A stretch of DNA of 64,000 nt, from the NCBI GenBank assembly GCA_023459875.1, contig JAEWRY010000024.1, positions 186,001 through 250,000 of the forward strand, in the 5' to 3' direction. The position numbers and the translations under genes are program-made. Shown piece by piece: positions 1 through 9,932 of this stretch. Under the pieces are notes generated by a model. That model made no database searches and was not told where the DNA came from. It worked only from the letters and a program-made list of their open reading frames with translations. Position 1 is the stretch's first letter; every line of letters starts with the position of its first letter. Origin of the DNA: Bacillota bacterium. GTDB taxonomy: Bacteria; Bacillota; Clostridia; Oscillospirales; Oscillospiraceae.

Positions 1-3000
1 CGGCAAACCGCTCGCATTTCTCGCGCATCTTTGCCGGACAGGGCGGCGTGGACCCTTACGGTTCGGCTTCCAGTGATGTGTATCATGACCTCTTTGACCG
101 GGGCACCTATACCGGCAAAGGCATTTTTGATATTGACGCTTTCTTATCCTGCCTGGACAGGCGGTTTCCCCAGAACACCGTCCTGTCTCACGACCTGCTG
201 GAAGGGGCTTACCTTAAAGCGGGCCTCCTGGGCGACGTGGAGCTCACCGACGGCTACCCCCAACGGGTCACCGCTTACTTTTCGCGCCTCCACCGCTGGG
301 TACGCGGGGACTGGCAGCTTCTGCCCTGGCTGGGCAGGCGCGTGAGGCTGGAAAACGGGGCGAAGGAAAAAAATCCTCTTTCCGCCGTGGACCGGTTCAA
401 AATCCTGGATAATCTGCGCCGCAGCATTTCCCCCATCGTCACCCTGGCCGCGCTGATGCTGGGGATGTGCCTGAAGCGTCCGGCTCTTGCCGCCGCATCC
501 ACCGCCGCCATCCTCGCGGCTCTTTCCAATCTTCTGCTTTCCGGAGCGGACACCGCCATGCGTGGGGGCCGCGGGCTCCGGGAACGGTACCACTCCACGG
601 TGATCGCGGGACCGGGAGGGGTGATCGTTCAGACTCTGGTGCAGCTTCTTCTGCTGCCCGCCCAGGCGGCCACCTGCATTTCGGCCATCGCCCGCTCCCT
701 GTGGCGTCAGATCATCTCCCACAAGGGCCTTCTGGAGTGGACCACGGCGGCGGAAACCGAGAAGAAAGATAAAAACAGCCTGCTTGCCTATTTCCGTGCC
801 CAGTGGCCCGCCTCCTTGTTCGGGGTTGTCACCATGATGTTTGCCGACCTGCCTGCCGGCGGCGCGGTCGGCCTCTTATGGGCGCTCTCGCCCCTCTTTG
901 CCTGGGCCATGAGCCGCCCGATTGCTCCCACCAGAAGGGCTGCGGCGGAGGATTCACCCTTTCTTCTGCACGAGGGGGCGCTCATCTGGCGTTATTTTGC
1001 TGATTTTTTAAGACCCGAGGACCACTATCTCCCACCGGACAACTGGCAGGAGGAGCCCAACCCGACTCTGGCCCGCAGGACCTCGCCCACCAATGTGGGA
1101 CTTGCCCTTTTATCCGTGCTGGCGGCGGCCGACTTGGAGCTGCTGGGGAGGGAAAAGGCGACGAGCCTATTAAACCGCATGATCTCCTCCATCGAGGAGC
1201 TTCCCAAGTGGAAGGGTCATCTTTATAATTGGTACGACACCGCGACAGCGCGGCCCTTGGAGCCCCGCTATGTCTCCACCGTGGACAGCGGCAATCTCTG
1301 CGGCTGCCTCATCACCCTGTGCGAGGGCCTGTACGAGTGGGGAGAGGACGATTTGGCCAGGCGCGCCAAGGCCCTCTCCGACCATATGGAGCTTTCCGCC
1401 CTCTACGACTGTGAACGCAAGCTCTTTACCATCGGCTACGACGTGACGGCGGGATCCTTTACCGAGGGCTGGTACGACTTAATGGCCAGCGAGGCCCGGC
1501 AGACCAGCTATCTGGCGGTGGCCCGGGGAGAGGTCCCACCCCGTCACTGGCGCAGGCTCTCCAGGGCTTTAGTCTCCCATGCCCGCTACAGCGGCATGGC
1601 CTCCTGGACGGGCACCATGTTCGAATACTTCATGCCGAGCCTGCTGCTGCCCGTTTACCAGAACTCCCTGCTCTACGAATCCCTGGCCTTCTGTCTCTTC
1701 GTGCAGAGGGGAAGAACGGCCAGGCTGGGTATCCCATGGGGAATCTCCGAGTCCGCCTTCTACTCCCTGGACGCCTCTCTCAACTACCAGTATAAGGCCC
1801 ATGGGGTGCAGCGGCTGGGACTGAAGCGGGGGCTGGATTCCGAGCTGGTGATTTCACCCTATTCCTCTTTCCTGGCCCTTCAGCTGGCTCCGGCCAGCTC
1901 GGTTGCCAATCTGCGCCGCCTGCGGGACATGGGAGTGGAGGGAAAATACGGCCTTTTCGAGGCGCTGGATTACACCGAGAGCCGCCGGACGGGGGAAGCC
2001 CCCTTCGAACCGGTGCGGTGTTATATGGCCCATCACCTGGGCATGAGTTTGCTCGCCATCGATAACGCCCTCAAGGACAACATCATGCAGCGCCGCTTTA
2101 TGCGCGACCGGGCCATGCTGGCCTACCGGGAGCTTTTGCAGGAAAAGGTGCCCGTGGGCATTGTGCCCCTCAAATCGGGCGTGCGCCTCGTGCCGGAAAA
2201 ACCCAAACGGGCGGAATCCGGCTCCTTCGCCCGGTCGGGGTTCTGGAAGGAGGGGGTATGGCCAGTCCGCCACCTGGTCTCCAACGGGGCTTACACGGTA
2301 AACTGCGACGCCTCGGGCCGCAGCGTTTCCCGGATGGGAAACACCACGCTCTTCCATTCCGTTTTTTTAACGCCGGGAAACAAGGCGGTTCCCGCCGCGC
2401 TCACTTATAGTTTTTCCAATTCCGCCGAACTGTTCTGCACAGCGCAGGAGGATCTCCGGGCGGCGCAGAACCTGAAGGTCCCCCAGCGGGAAAACGGCGA
2501 GGTAAGGGAGATTACCGTAACCTGGTCGGGCTCGGGGGAATGGCGGGGCGAGCTTCTGTTCTACCTGGAACCGATCCTGGCTCCGATTCGGGATTATGAG
2601 GCGCATCCGGCTTTCTCAAAGCTTTTTGTGGAAAGCGCCTATACAGGGGACGGGGTGGTGTTTACACGCAGGCCCCGGGGGAATGTCCAGGAGGCGTCCA
2701 TGGCGGTGCTCTGGGACGCGCCCAGCGCCCGCTTTGACACCAGCAGGGAGGCGGCGCTGGGGCGGGGCGGCATCAAGGCGATGGACGCGGTGAAAAACCG
2801 TCCGGCCCAGAGCACGGCCGGCGCGGTCCTGGACCCGTGTCTGCTTGTACGGTTCCCCATGAGCCTCATTCAAGGGGAAAACCGCACCGTAAGGATCGCC
2901 ATTTCAGCTTCCAGCGGAGTGGAAGACGCCGTGGAAACCGCTCTGCGCCTGCTGCGTCCGCCCGGAAAGGAAAAGGAGACGGGCCGTCTGGACCGGCTCA

Positions 3001-5531
3001 TTTCCCTGTGCGCGATGACGGGAGAAGACGCGCTTCGGACCTTCCGGCTGCTGGACGAGCTGACCTTGTTTACCGAGCAGAGGGGTTGGTTTGATCAGTG
3101 CGCCCTCTGGCCGCATGGGATTTCGGGCGACGTGCCCATCGCACAGATCGAGGTCCGCGGCCAGGAGCAGGCGGACAAGGCTTCGGTCTGGATCGCCAGC
3201 CACCGGCTTTTAAACCGCTGCGGCTATTTCTTCGATCTGGTCTTTTTACTCTCCGAGGGGGGAAATTATCACCGGCCGGGCAGGGAATCACTGCTCACGG
3301 CCCTCAAGACTATGGACTGGACCCACAAGCTGGGGGAAAGAGGCGGCGTTCACCTGCTGGAGAACGTAAGATCGCTGCCTGAAGGCGCAGCGCTGCGGCT
3401 GGGAGAGCCGAACCGATTTGAACCGCCTGCGGCCGTCATACCAAAGCTGCCCTTTGCGCTGGAGCGGGGCGTCCCCCTGTGGGAGACAGACGCCGACGGG
3501 GCTTTTCTCTTCCACACCGGTCCCCGCCTGCCGCCTCTTTCCTGGAGCCAGATGCTCTGCAACAAGCGCTTCGGTTGGTTTGTGGACGAAACGGGCGGGG
3601 GACATCTCTGGCTGGAGAACGCCAGGGAGAACCAGCTTACTCCCTGGCCCAACGACCCGCTTGCCATCGGCGGTCCCGAATACTTTTATTTACGGGAGGA
3701 AGGACGGCTCATCTCTCTCTTTGCCGATGCCGACGCTTTGACGTGCACGGTAACTTACCGGCCGGGCTTTGCCCGCTGGGAAAAACGGTACGGCGAAAAA
3801 ACCGTTACCACCACCGCCTTTGTTCCCGCGGAACAGGATGTCCGGTTTCTGATCATTGAACTGTCCGGGGGAGAGGGAGAGCTTGTCCACAGGGTCGCGG
3901 GGCGGGGAGAAATGTGCTATCCCCTGCAGGAAGCGGCTGTGCTGTGTACCTTCCCGGATGAAAACGCCAGGGGAATTAAGAGCTTTCTCAGGACGGGAGA
4001 GGGGGTGGATGATGCCAAGCAGCTTTTAAACCGCACGATCATGGAGTGGAGCCGCCGGGTCTCTTCCCTTCGGGTGCGCACGCCCAACCAAAAGCTGAAC
4101 GATTATTTGAACGGCTGGGCGCTTTATCAGGTGACGGCCTGCCGCCTCTGGGGCCGCACCTCGCGCTATCAAAACGGCGGAGCTTACGGGTTCCGGGATC
4201 AGCTTCAGGATGTCTGCGCCCTCATTCCCACGGAACCGGAAGCAGTATCCGAACAAATCCTGCGCTCCTGCGCCCACCAGTACGAGGAAGGAGATGTTCA
4301 GCACTGGTGGCACGAGAGCAAAGAGTGCAGCAAGGGAGTCCGCACCCGTATCTCCGACGATCTGCTGTGGCTGCCCTATACTCTGTGCAAGCTCTGGGAG
4401 ACCTGGGGAGACGATTCCATTCTGAACAAAAAGGCGCCTTACCTCATCAGCCCTGTACTTGGGCCGGAGGAGCGGGAACGGTATGAAGAGCCCGGAGTTT
4501 CCGGGCAGAACGAACGGGTCTATGACCACGCCGTGCGGGCGGCGGAGCTTTTCCTGGAACGCGGAAGGGGTTCTCACGCTCTTGCCCGCATGGGAACGGG
4601 CGACTGGAACGACGGCATGAACCTGGTGGGGGCACAGGGCAGGGGAGAAAGCGTTTGGCTCAGCTGGTTCGCCGCCCATGTGCTCTACCGTTTCGCGGAG
4701 ATCTGCGGCCATCTGGGCGACGGGGAGAGAGTGGAACGTTACCGCCAGGCGGCAAAGGAACTCTCCGAGGCGGCAAACGCGGCCTGGGACGGGAAGTGGT
4801 TCCTGCGGGGCTATTATGACGACGGGAGCACCCTGGGCAGCGGCAGGGACCAATACTGCCAGATCGACAGCATCGCCCAGTCCTTCGCCGTCCTGAGCGG
4901 GTATGGCGACAGGGAGAAATCGGAGCAGGCTGTCCGATCCGCCGTCCGGCGGCTGTACCACCCGGAACGGGGCGTGGTGCAGCTCTTTGATCCGCCCTTT
5001 GACCGGGACGGAACCGATCCCGGATATATCAAAGGATATTTGCCGGGGGTCAGAGAAAACGGCGGGCAGTATACCCACGGCGCGGTCTGGCTGGCCATGG
5101 CGTCGCTCCGGATGGGCGACGTCCGCTCCGGCTATGAGATTTTAAACGCGCTGCTTCCCGCGTCCCACGACCCGGAAATCTATAAGACCGAGCCCTATGT
5201 CCTTCCCGCAGACGTCTACTTTAACCCGGCTCACGCGGGGCGCGGCGGCTGGAGCTGGTACACGGGGGCGGCGGGCTGGTATTACAGAGCGGCAACGGAG
5301 GAGCTTCTAGGTCTCAGAATAAGCAAGGGAAGGCTGACGGTAACCCCGCGCCTTCCCGCTGACTGGCCGGGGTATAACGCCCTCTGGCGAAATGAGGATT
5401 ACACCCTTCACATTGTCGTGGAGCGCGGAGAACGGACCGCTCTTACGCTGGACGGAGAGCCCTGTCCCAATGGCCTGCTGTTGAGGGAGCTCTGGGGCGA
5501 GCATACGCTGTGCTTTACCTTTCATGAATAA
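1..5531 (+). CDS. Cyclic beta-1,2-glucan synthase-like protein (GT84 / GH94 family), 5'-truncated by window edge
   Basis: The frame is open from base 3, and the residues before the GTG at 48 (FSRIFAGQGG) already match the family, so the gene starts upstream of the window. About 1,842 residues are visible; NdvB-like proteins are usually near 2,800. In order: the end of a glycosyltransferase domain (GKGIFDIDAF, RGDWQLLPWL), several membrane segments (about residues 130-310), a glycoamylase-like domain with HHLGMSLLAIDNAL near residue 675, then a GH94 phosphorylase-type region. That region carries TGDWNDGMN near residue 1,530, where the Asp is the family's general acid. Such proteins make or trim beta-glucans at the membrane. 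Substrate is inferred from family only; a beta-glucan phosphorylase role is possible. Confidence 0.85.
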   Translation, partial: ANRSHFSRIFAGQGGVDPYGSASSDVYHDLFDRGTYTGKGIFDIDAFLSCLDRRFPQNTVLSHDLLEGAYLKAGLLGDVELTDGYPQRVTAYFSRLHRWVRGDWQLLPWLGRRVRLENGAKEKNPLSAVDRFKILDNLRRSISPIVTLAALMLGMCLKRPALAAASTAAILAALSNLLLSGADTAMRGGRGLRERYHSTVIAGPGGVIVQTLVQLLLLPAQAATCISAIARSLWRQIISHKGLLEWTTAAETEKKDKNSLLAYFRAQWPASLFGVVTMMFADLPAGGAVGLLWALSPLFAWAMSRPIAPTRRAAAEDSPFLLHEGALIWRYFADFLRPEDHYLPPDNWQEEPNPTLARRTSPTNVGLALLSVLAAADLELLGREKATSLLNRMISSIEELPKWKGHLYNWYDTATARPLEPRYVSTVDSGNLCGCLITLCEGLYEWGEDDLARRAKALSDHMELSALYDCERKLFTIGYDVTAGSFTEGWYDLMASEARQTSYLAVARGEVPPRHWRRLSRALVSHARYSGMASWTGTMFEYFMPSLLLPVYQNSLLYESLAFCLFVQRGRTARLGIPWGISESAFYSLDASLNYQYKAHGVQRLGLKRGLDSELVISPYSSFLALQLAPASSVANLRRLRDMGVEGKYGLFEALDYTESRRTGEAPFEPVRCYMAHHLGMSLLAIDNALKDNIMQRRFMRDRAMLAYRELLQEKVPVGIVPLKSGVRLVPEKPKRAESGSFARSGFWKEGVWPVRHLVSNGAYTVNCDASGRSVSRMGNTTLFHSVFLTPGNKAVPAALTYSFSNSAELFCTAQEDLRAAQNLKVPQRENGEVREITVTWSGSGEWRGELLFYLEPILAPIRDYEAHPAFSKLFVESAYTGDGVVFTRRPRGNVQEASMAVLWDAPSARFDTSREAALGRGGIKAMDAVKNRPAQSTAGAVLDPCLLVRFPMSLIQGENRTVRIAISASSGVEDAVETALRLLRPPGKEKETGRLDRLISLCAMTGEDALRTFRLLDELTLFTEQRGWFDQCALWPHGISGDVPIAQIEVRGQEQADKASVWIASHRLLNRCGYFFDLVFLLSEGGNYHRPGRESLLTALKTMDWTHKLGERGGVHLLENVRSLPEGAALRLGEPNRFEPPAAVIPKLPFALERGVPLWETDADGAFLFHTGPRLPPLSWSQMLCNKRFGWFVDETGGGHLWLENARENQLTPWPNDPLAIGGPEYFYLREEGRLISLFADADALTCTVTYRPGFARWEKRYGEKTVTTTAFVPAEQDVRFLIIELSGGEGELVHRVAGRGEMCYPLQEAAVLCTFPDENARGIKSFLRTGEGVDDAKQLLNRTIMEWSRRVSSLRVRTPNQKLNDYLNGWALYQVTACRLWGRTSRYQNGGAYGFRDQLQDVCALIPTEPEAVSEQILRSCAHQYEEGDVQHWWHESKECSKGVRTRISDDLLWLPYTLCKLWETWGDDSILNKKAPYLISPVLGPEERERYEEPGVSGQNERVYDHAVRAAELFLERGRGSHALARMGTGDWNDGMNLVGAQGRGESVWLSWFAAHVLYRFAEICGHLGDGERVERYRQAAKELSEAANAAWDGKWFLRGYYDDGSTLGSGRDQYCQIDSIAQSFAVLSGYGDREKSEQAVRSAVRRLYHPERGVVQLFDPPFDRDGTDPGYIKGYLPGVRENGGQYTHGAVWLAMASLRMGDVRSGYEILNALLPASHDPEIYKTEPYVLPADVYFNPAHAGRGGWSWYTGAAGWYYRAATEELLGLRISKGRLTVTPRLPADWPGYNALWRNEDYTLHIVVERGERTALTLDGEPCPNGLLLRELWGEHTLCFTFHE

Positions 5532-5649
5532 TGTGGTAAAATAACCAAACCGAGCGTAAAAAAATACAAGCCTTCCCTTAAGGCTAAATAAAACCGGAAT
5601 TTCCCCGAGTATTTGAGCTGCGCGTGGCAAACACGAAAGGATTGGTTAG

Positions 5650-6936
5650 ATGTCTCAGATCACCCACAAGGAACTGCTGCCCGGCGTGCGCCTCACCGCG
5701 GTTCACACCAATAAATTTAAGACCTGCCTCATCGGAATGACCCTGCTCTCTCCGCTGCAAAGCGAAAACGCCTCCGCCGGGGCTCTTCTGCCCCAGGTGC
5801 TGCACAGAGGCACCCGCGACTACCCCAATATGGAACGCCTTTCGGCGGCTCTGGACGAGCTTTACGGCGGCGACATTGTCCCCATGGCGCGAAAGAAGGG
5901 CGAGACCCAGTGCATCGGCTTCGTGGGCAGCTTCCTGGACGACAGCTATACCCCCGACGGCTCAAAGATTCTGGAGAGCGCCGCCGCGCTCATGGGGGAC
6001 ATACTCCTGCACCCCACGCTGGAGAACGGCTGCTTCCGCGCGGAATACGTGACGGGCGAGCGCGGCAACCTGGTCGACAGAATCCGCGCCCAGATGAACG
6101 ATAAGCGGCAGTACTCCATTCTCCGGGCGACGCAGCTCATGTGCCGGGGCGAGCCTTACGGGGTTGACAGCCTGGGAGACGAAAAAAGCGCCGCGGCGCT
6201 CACCGGACCCATTCTGTGGAAACACTATCAAAATCTTTTAAACACCGCGCCCGTTTCCCTCTTTTACTGCGGCTCCGCGCCGCTGGAGCGGGTGGAGGGG
6301 GCGCTCCTGGCAGCCCTCGCCGACCTGCCGGAAACCGGCGCCCGGACGCTGTCCCCGTGCACGGTGGTGCCTTTTCCGGCCCAGGGCGCGCCCCGGGTAA
6401 TCGAGGAGCGCCTTGACGTGACCCAGGGCAAGCTCGCCATGGGCTTTCGCACCGGAGGGGCTTCCGCCTTTCGGGAGGATTTGCCCGACTTTCTGGTGTT
6501 CAACGCCGTCTACGGCGGGACCACCACCTCCAAGCTCTTCATGAACGTGCGGGAAAAGCTCTCCCTTTGCTATTTCGCCAGCTCCCTCACCGAAAAATAC
6601 AAGGGGATCATGCTGGTGTCCGCGGGAATCGAATTCGACAAATACGAAGAGACGAAGCGCGAGATTCTCGCCCAGCTTGAGGAGTGCCGTGAGGGCAGAA
6701 TCGACGAGGGCGAGCTGGAGGGCGCGAAGCGCTCGGTGATCAGCACGCTGCGCGCCAATCTGGACTCCCTGGGCAGGCTGGAGGACTTCTGGCTTGGCCA
6801 GGTGAGCGCCGGTCTTACGGAAGGGCCCGACGAGCTGGCCCTCCGGGTGGCTAAGGTGACGGCGGCGCAGGCCGCGGCGGCCGCCCGAAACGTGTCGCTC
6901 GACACCGTATACTTTTTACGCGGAAAGGAGGGCTGA
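5650..6936 (+). CDS. M16 peptidase-like protein, non-catalytic partner (YfmF-like)
   Basis: A 428-residue protein with the two-lobed M16 fold but no HxxEH zinc motif in its first domain, so it is probably a non-catalytic partner. The C-terminal lobe keeps the glycine-rich stretch VYGGTTTSKLFMNVREKLSL, typical of M16 partner subunits. The start follows AAAGGA by about 8 bases. The next gene, 5 bases downstream, encodes the catalytic partner, an arrangement like Bacillus yfmF-yfmH, which has been linked to elongation factor P modification. No efp gene lies in this window, so that link is family knowledge only. Confidence 0.85.
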   Translation: MSQITHKELLPGVRLTAVHTNKFKTCLIGMTLLSPLQSENASAGALLPQVLHRGTRDYPNMERLSAALDELYGGDIVPMARKKGETQCIGFVGSFLDDSYTPDGSKILESAAALMGDILLHPTLENGCFRAEYVTGERGNLVDRIRAQMNDKRQYSILRATQLMCRGEPYGVDSLGDEKSAAALTGPILWKHYQNLLNTAPVSLFYCGSAPLERVEGALLAALADLPETGARTLSPCTVVPFPAQGAPRVIEERLDVTQGKLAMGFRTGGASAFREDLPDFLVFNAVYGGTTTSKLFMNVREKLSLCYFASSLTEKYKGIMLVSAGIEFDKYEETKREILAQLEECREGRIDEGELEGAKRSVISTLRANLDSLGRLEDFWLGQVSAGLTEGPDELALRVAKVTAAQAAAAARNVSLDTVYFLRGKEG

Positions 6937-6941
6937 GAAAT

Positions 6942-8222
6942 ATGGAACGGAAGGCTTATCCCAGAGTGGGGGAGAGCATGGCTTGCGTCATGCTGGAAAA
7001 CGGACTGCCCGTCTATGTCTTTCCCAAGCCCGATTACGAAAAATACTACGCCTTCTTCGCCACCAATTACGGCGGCATGGACATGGTGTTCTCCTCGGAG
7101 GGCAAGGCACAGAATACTCCCGCGGGCGTAGCGCATTTTCTGGAGCACAAGCTCTTTGACACCGAGGGGGGAAACGCACTGCAGGACCTGGCCGCCAACG
7201 GCGCCTCGCCCAACGCCTTTACCTCCAACGCCATCACCGGGTACTATTTTGAGTGCACCGAGAAATTTGAGGAGAACCTGCGCATCCTGCTCTCCTTCGT
7301 CTCGGTCCCCTATTTTACCAAGGAGAGCGTGGACAAGGAACAGGGTATCATCGGACAGGAAATCCGCATGATCGAGGACGACCCCAACTGGCAGGTGTTC
7401 ACTAACCTGCTTGCCGCCCTCTACGAAAAGCACCCGGTGCGGGTATCTGTGGCCGGAACGGCAGAGTCCATCTCCCACATCACGCCCGAAACCCTCTATA
7501 CCTGCCACGGCGCGTTCTACACGCCCAAAAATATGGTGTTGTGCGTGGCGGGAAACGTGGACCCCGAGCGGGTGGCGCAGATCGCCGGGGAGCTTATTCC
7601 GGCGAAACCCGGCGAGCGTTTCCTGCGCGACTACGAAAAGCTGGAGACGCAAACCGTCTTCCAGCGGGAGAAAAGGGTGGCCATGGAGGTCTCCATTCCC
7701 CTCTTCCAGCTGGGCTGCAAGGCGGACGCGCCCCCGGAGGGAGAGGATAGGCTGCGTCAAAGGCTTATCGGCGAGCTGGCCTGGGAAGCGCTTCTGGGTA
7801 CCTCCAGCCCTCTGTACGAAAGGCTTTATTCCGAAGGGCTTGTGAACAGCTCCTTCAGTTACGGATATGAGGACTATCCCGGCTGCGCCTTTCTGGCAGC
7901 CGGCGGAGAGAGCCGCGACCCGGACGCGGTGAGAAGCGCTGTGCTCGCCGAGGCCAGTCGGATCGGAGCGGAAGGGATCGACCCGGGCCTGTGGGGCCGC
8001 CTGAAGAAAGGGGTCTACGGCAACAAGGTCCGCTCCCTCAACAACTTTGAAACCCTGTGCGTGGAACAGGCCCAGGGGCATTTTGTGAACGTCTCCTTCC
8101 TGGATTTCCCCCAGGTGTTCGACAAAATAAAAAAAGAGGACGCCGAAGACTGCGTCCGAAGCTGGATGACGGCGGAGCGCATGGCGCTGTCCGTGGTGGC
8201 TCCGAAAGGGGAGAGAGCATGA
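6942..8222 (+). CDS. M16 zinc metallopeptidase (YfmH-like)
   Basis: A 426-residue peptidase with the inverted zinc motif HFLEH near residues 65-69 and a downstream conserved Glu region (EENLRILLSFVS...EQGIIGQEIRMIEDDP), so it should be catalytically active. It sits 5 bases after its non-catalytic partner, and its stop overlaps the lgt start (ATGA), so the three genes are likely co-translated. The pair probably forms a heterodimer. Cytoplasmic location is inferred from the lack of a signal peptide. Function beyond peptidase class is not shown by the sequence. Confidence 0.88.
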   Translation: MERKAYPRVGESMACVMLENGLPVYVFPKPDYEKYYAFFATNYGGMDMVFSSEGKAQNTPAGVAHFLEHKLFDTEGGNALQDLAANGASPNAFTSNAITGYYFECTEKFEENLRILLSFVSVPYFTKESVDKEQGIIGQEIRMIEDDPNWQVFTNLLAALYEKHPVRVSVAGTAESISHITPETLYTCHGAFYTPKNMVLCVAGNVDPERVAQIAGELIPAKPGERFLRDYEKLETQTVFQREKRVAMEVSIPLFQLGCKADAPPEGEDRLRQRLIGELAWEALLGTSSPLYERLYSEGLVNSSFSYGYEDYPGCAFLAAGGESRDPDAVRSAVLAEASRIGAEGIDPGLWGRLKKGVYGNKVRSLNNFETLCVEQAQGHFVNVSFLDFPQVFDKIKKEDAEDCVRSWMTAERMALSVVAPKGERA

Positions 8223-9151
8223 ATATCGTGACCTTTCCGGGTCTCGGCCTGGAATTTCGTCCCGAGCGGGTGGCCGTTACGATATTGGGCCGTCCCATCT
8301 ACTGGTACGGGATCATTATCGCCTTCGGTTTCATCCTTGCGGTGGCCTACTGCTATAAGCGCGCGCCCGATTTCGGCAACGTGCCGGACGATATCTATGA
8401 CTTTCTTCTCTTCGCCGTGCCCCTTTCCATTATCGGCGCCAGAATCTACTATGTGATTTTTTATCTGGACCTCTACCGCAACGGGGACGGTAGCCTGGAT
8501 TTTATAAGAATGGTACGGATCTGGGACGGGGGGCTAGCCATTTACGGCGGCGTCATCGTGGGGGTGATTGTCACCTGCGTTTTCACGCGTGTAAAGCATA
8601 TCTCCTTTGCGGCATGGGCCGACATGGCCTGCTTCGGTCTGCTTATCGGACAGGCGGTGGGCAGGTGGGGGAACTTCTTCAATATTGAGGCCTACGGCGC
8701 GGTGACAAGCCTGCCCTGGCGCATGGGCATTTATGAGTATACGGGCACCGCCTATCAATATCTGGAGGTGCATCCCACATTTCTATACGAGTCCCTTTGG
8801 AACCTCGTCGGATTCTGCATTCTTATCTTCCTCTCCAAAAAGGGAAGAAGAAAATTTGACGGGATGCTCTTTACCTGTTACATCTTCTGGTACGGGTTCG
8901 GGCGCGGGCTCATCGAGGGGCTGCGCGCGGACAGCCTGTATCTCTTCCATACCTCGATCCGGGTCTCTCAGATTCTGGGCTTTGCATCCGCTCTTGCGGC
9001 AGCCCTGTTCCTTATCTATCAGCTCTTCGTGCGCAGGCATACCCCGGAGGAACTCTATGTGAACCGCATTAAAAAGGAGGAAACGGACAATGGCAATTCT
9101 GATGGACGGGAAGACTCTGGCGGCGAAATGCAAAGCGGAGATAAAGAATAA
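8219..9151 (+). CDS. lgt: Prolipoprotein diacylglyceryl transferase
   Basis: Membrane enzyme that transfers diacylglycerol from phosphatidylglycerol to the lipobox cysteine of prolipoproteins. The protein has 310 residues, about seven hydrophobic segments, and the Lgt signature GRWGNFFNIEAYG near residue 147. The start chosen is the ATG overlapping the previous stop; a longer upstream frame exists but runs inside yfmH-like coding sequence. The last 20 residues (hydrophilic, acidic) overlap folD by 62 bases in another frame. A lipoprotein substrate candidate lies at 20657-21715. Confidence 0.95.
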   Translation: MNIVTFPGLGLEFRPERVAVTILGRPIYWYGIIIAFGFILAVAYCYKRAPDFGNVPDDIYDFLLFAVPLSIIGARIYYVIFYLDLYRNGDGSLDFIRMVRIWDGGLAIYGGVIVGVIVTCVFTRVKHISFAAWADMACFGLLIGQAVGRWGNFFNIEAYGAVTSLPWRMGIYEYTGTAYQYLEVHPTFLYESLWNLVGFCILIFLSKKGRRKFDGMLFTCYIFWYGFGRGLIEGLRADSLYLFHTSIRVSQILGFASALAAALFLIYQLFVRRHTPEELYVNRIKKEETDNGNSDGREDSGGEMQSGDKE

Positions 9152-9932
9152 AGCATTATTACTTAACAGAAAGCCCGGACTCGCGGTAATACTGGTCGGC
9201 GACGATCCGGCTTCCAGAACATACGTAAACGGTAAGCGGAAGGACTGCGAAGAGTGCGGTTTTTATAGTGAGGAGTATACGCTCCCCGCAGGGATCGGAC
9301 AGAACGCTTTGATTGACCTTATCGCTGCCCTCAATAGCCGCGATGATATCGACGGTATCCTGGTGCAGCTCCCGCTGCCCAAAGGATACGACGAGGAAGC
9401 GGTCATCATGGCCATCGACCCCAATAAGGACGTGGACGCGTTCCACCCCATCAGCGTGGGTGCGCTCATGATCGGCAGGGAAGGGTTTCTGCCCTGCACG
9501 CCTTCCGGCGTCATAAAAATACTGGAGGAGTATGGGATTGACCCGGCGGGAAAGCACTGCGTGGTGGTTGGGCGCTCCAACATCGTGGGCAAACCCATGG
9601 CGATTCTGCTGCTTCGCGGCAACGGCACCGTGACGGTCTGCCACTCCAAGACGCCCGATCTGTCCGGCGTCTGCCGCCAGGCAGATATCCTGGTGTCGGC
9701 GGTGGGCAAGGTGGGACTCATCACCGCCGACATGGTGAAGGACGGTGCGGTTGTCATCGATGTGGCCATGAACCGGGACGACCGGGGCAAGCTATGCGGC
9801 GACGTGTGTTTTAACGAGGTTTCCGAAAAAGCCGCTTATATTACCCCGGTGCCAGGCGGCGTGGGCCTCATGACCCGCGCCATGTTGATGGAAAATACCC
9901 TTAAGGCGGCGCGGCTTCATCAAAAGGCGTGA
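9090..9932 (+). CDS. folD: Methylenetetrahydrofolate dehydrogenase / cyclohydrolase
   Basis: Bifunctional cytosolic one-carbon enzyme interconverting methylene-, methenyl- and formyl-tetrahydrofolate with NADP. At 280 residues it has normal length. YVNGKRKDCEECG carries the conserved Tyr-x3-Lys of the active site; VQLPLPKGYDEE, DVDAFHPISVG and VVGRSNIVGKP are the classic signatures. AAGGAGG lies about 11 bases before the ATG, inside the 3' end of lgt. The 3' end overlaps the convergent S1-domain gene by 32 bases. Confidence 0.96.
   Translation: MAILMDGKTLAAKCKAEIKNKALLLNRKPGLAVILVGDDPASRTYVNGKRKDCEECGFYSEEYTLPAGIGQNALIDLIAALNSRDDIDGILVQLPLPKGYDEEAVIMAIDPNKDVDAFHPISVGALMIGREGFLPCTPSGVIKILEEYGIDPAGKHCVVVGRSNIVGKPMAILLLRGNGTVTVCHSKTPDLSGVCRQADILVSAVGKVGLITADMVKDGAVVIDVAMNRDDRGKLCGDVCFNEVSEKAAYITPVPGGVGLMTRAMLMENTLKAARLHQKA

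Noticed and set aside
4026..5078. Minus-strand open frame opposite the glucan synthase-like gene
   Set aside because: Antisense to the conserved GH94 catalytic region; no start signal.
6570..8081. Long open frame on the minus strand, about 500 codons
   Set aside because: It lies fully opposite the two M16 genes, has no family motif or ribosome site, and its openness is explained by GC-rich third-position bias.
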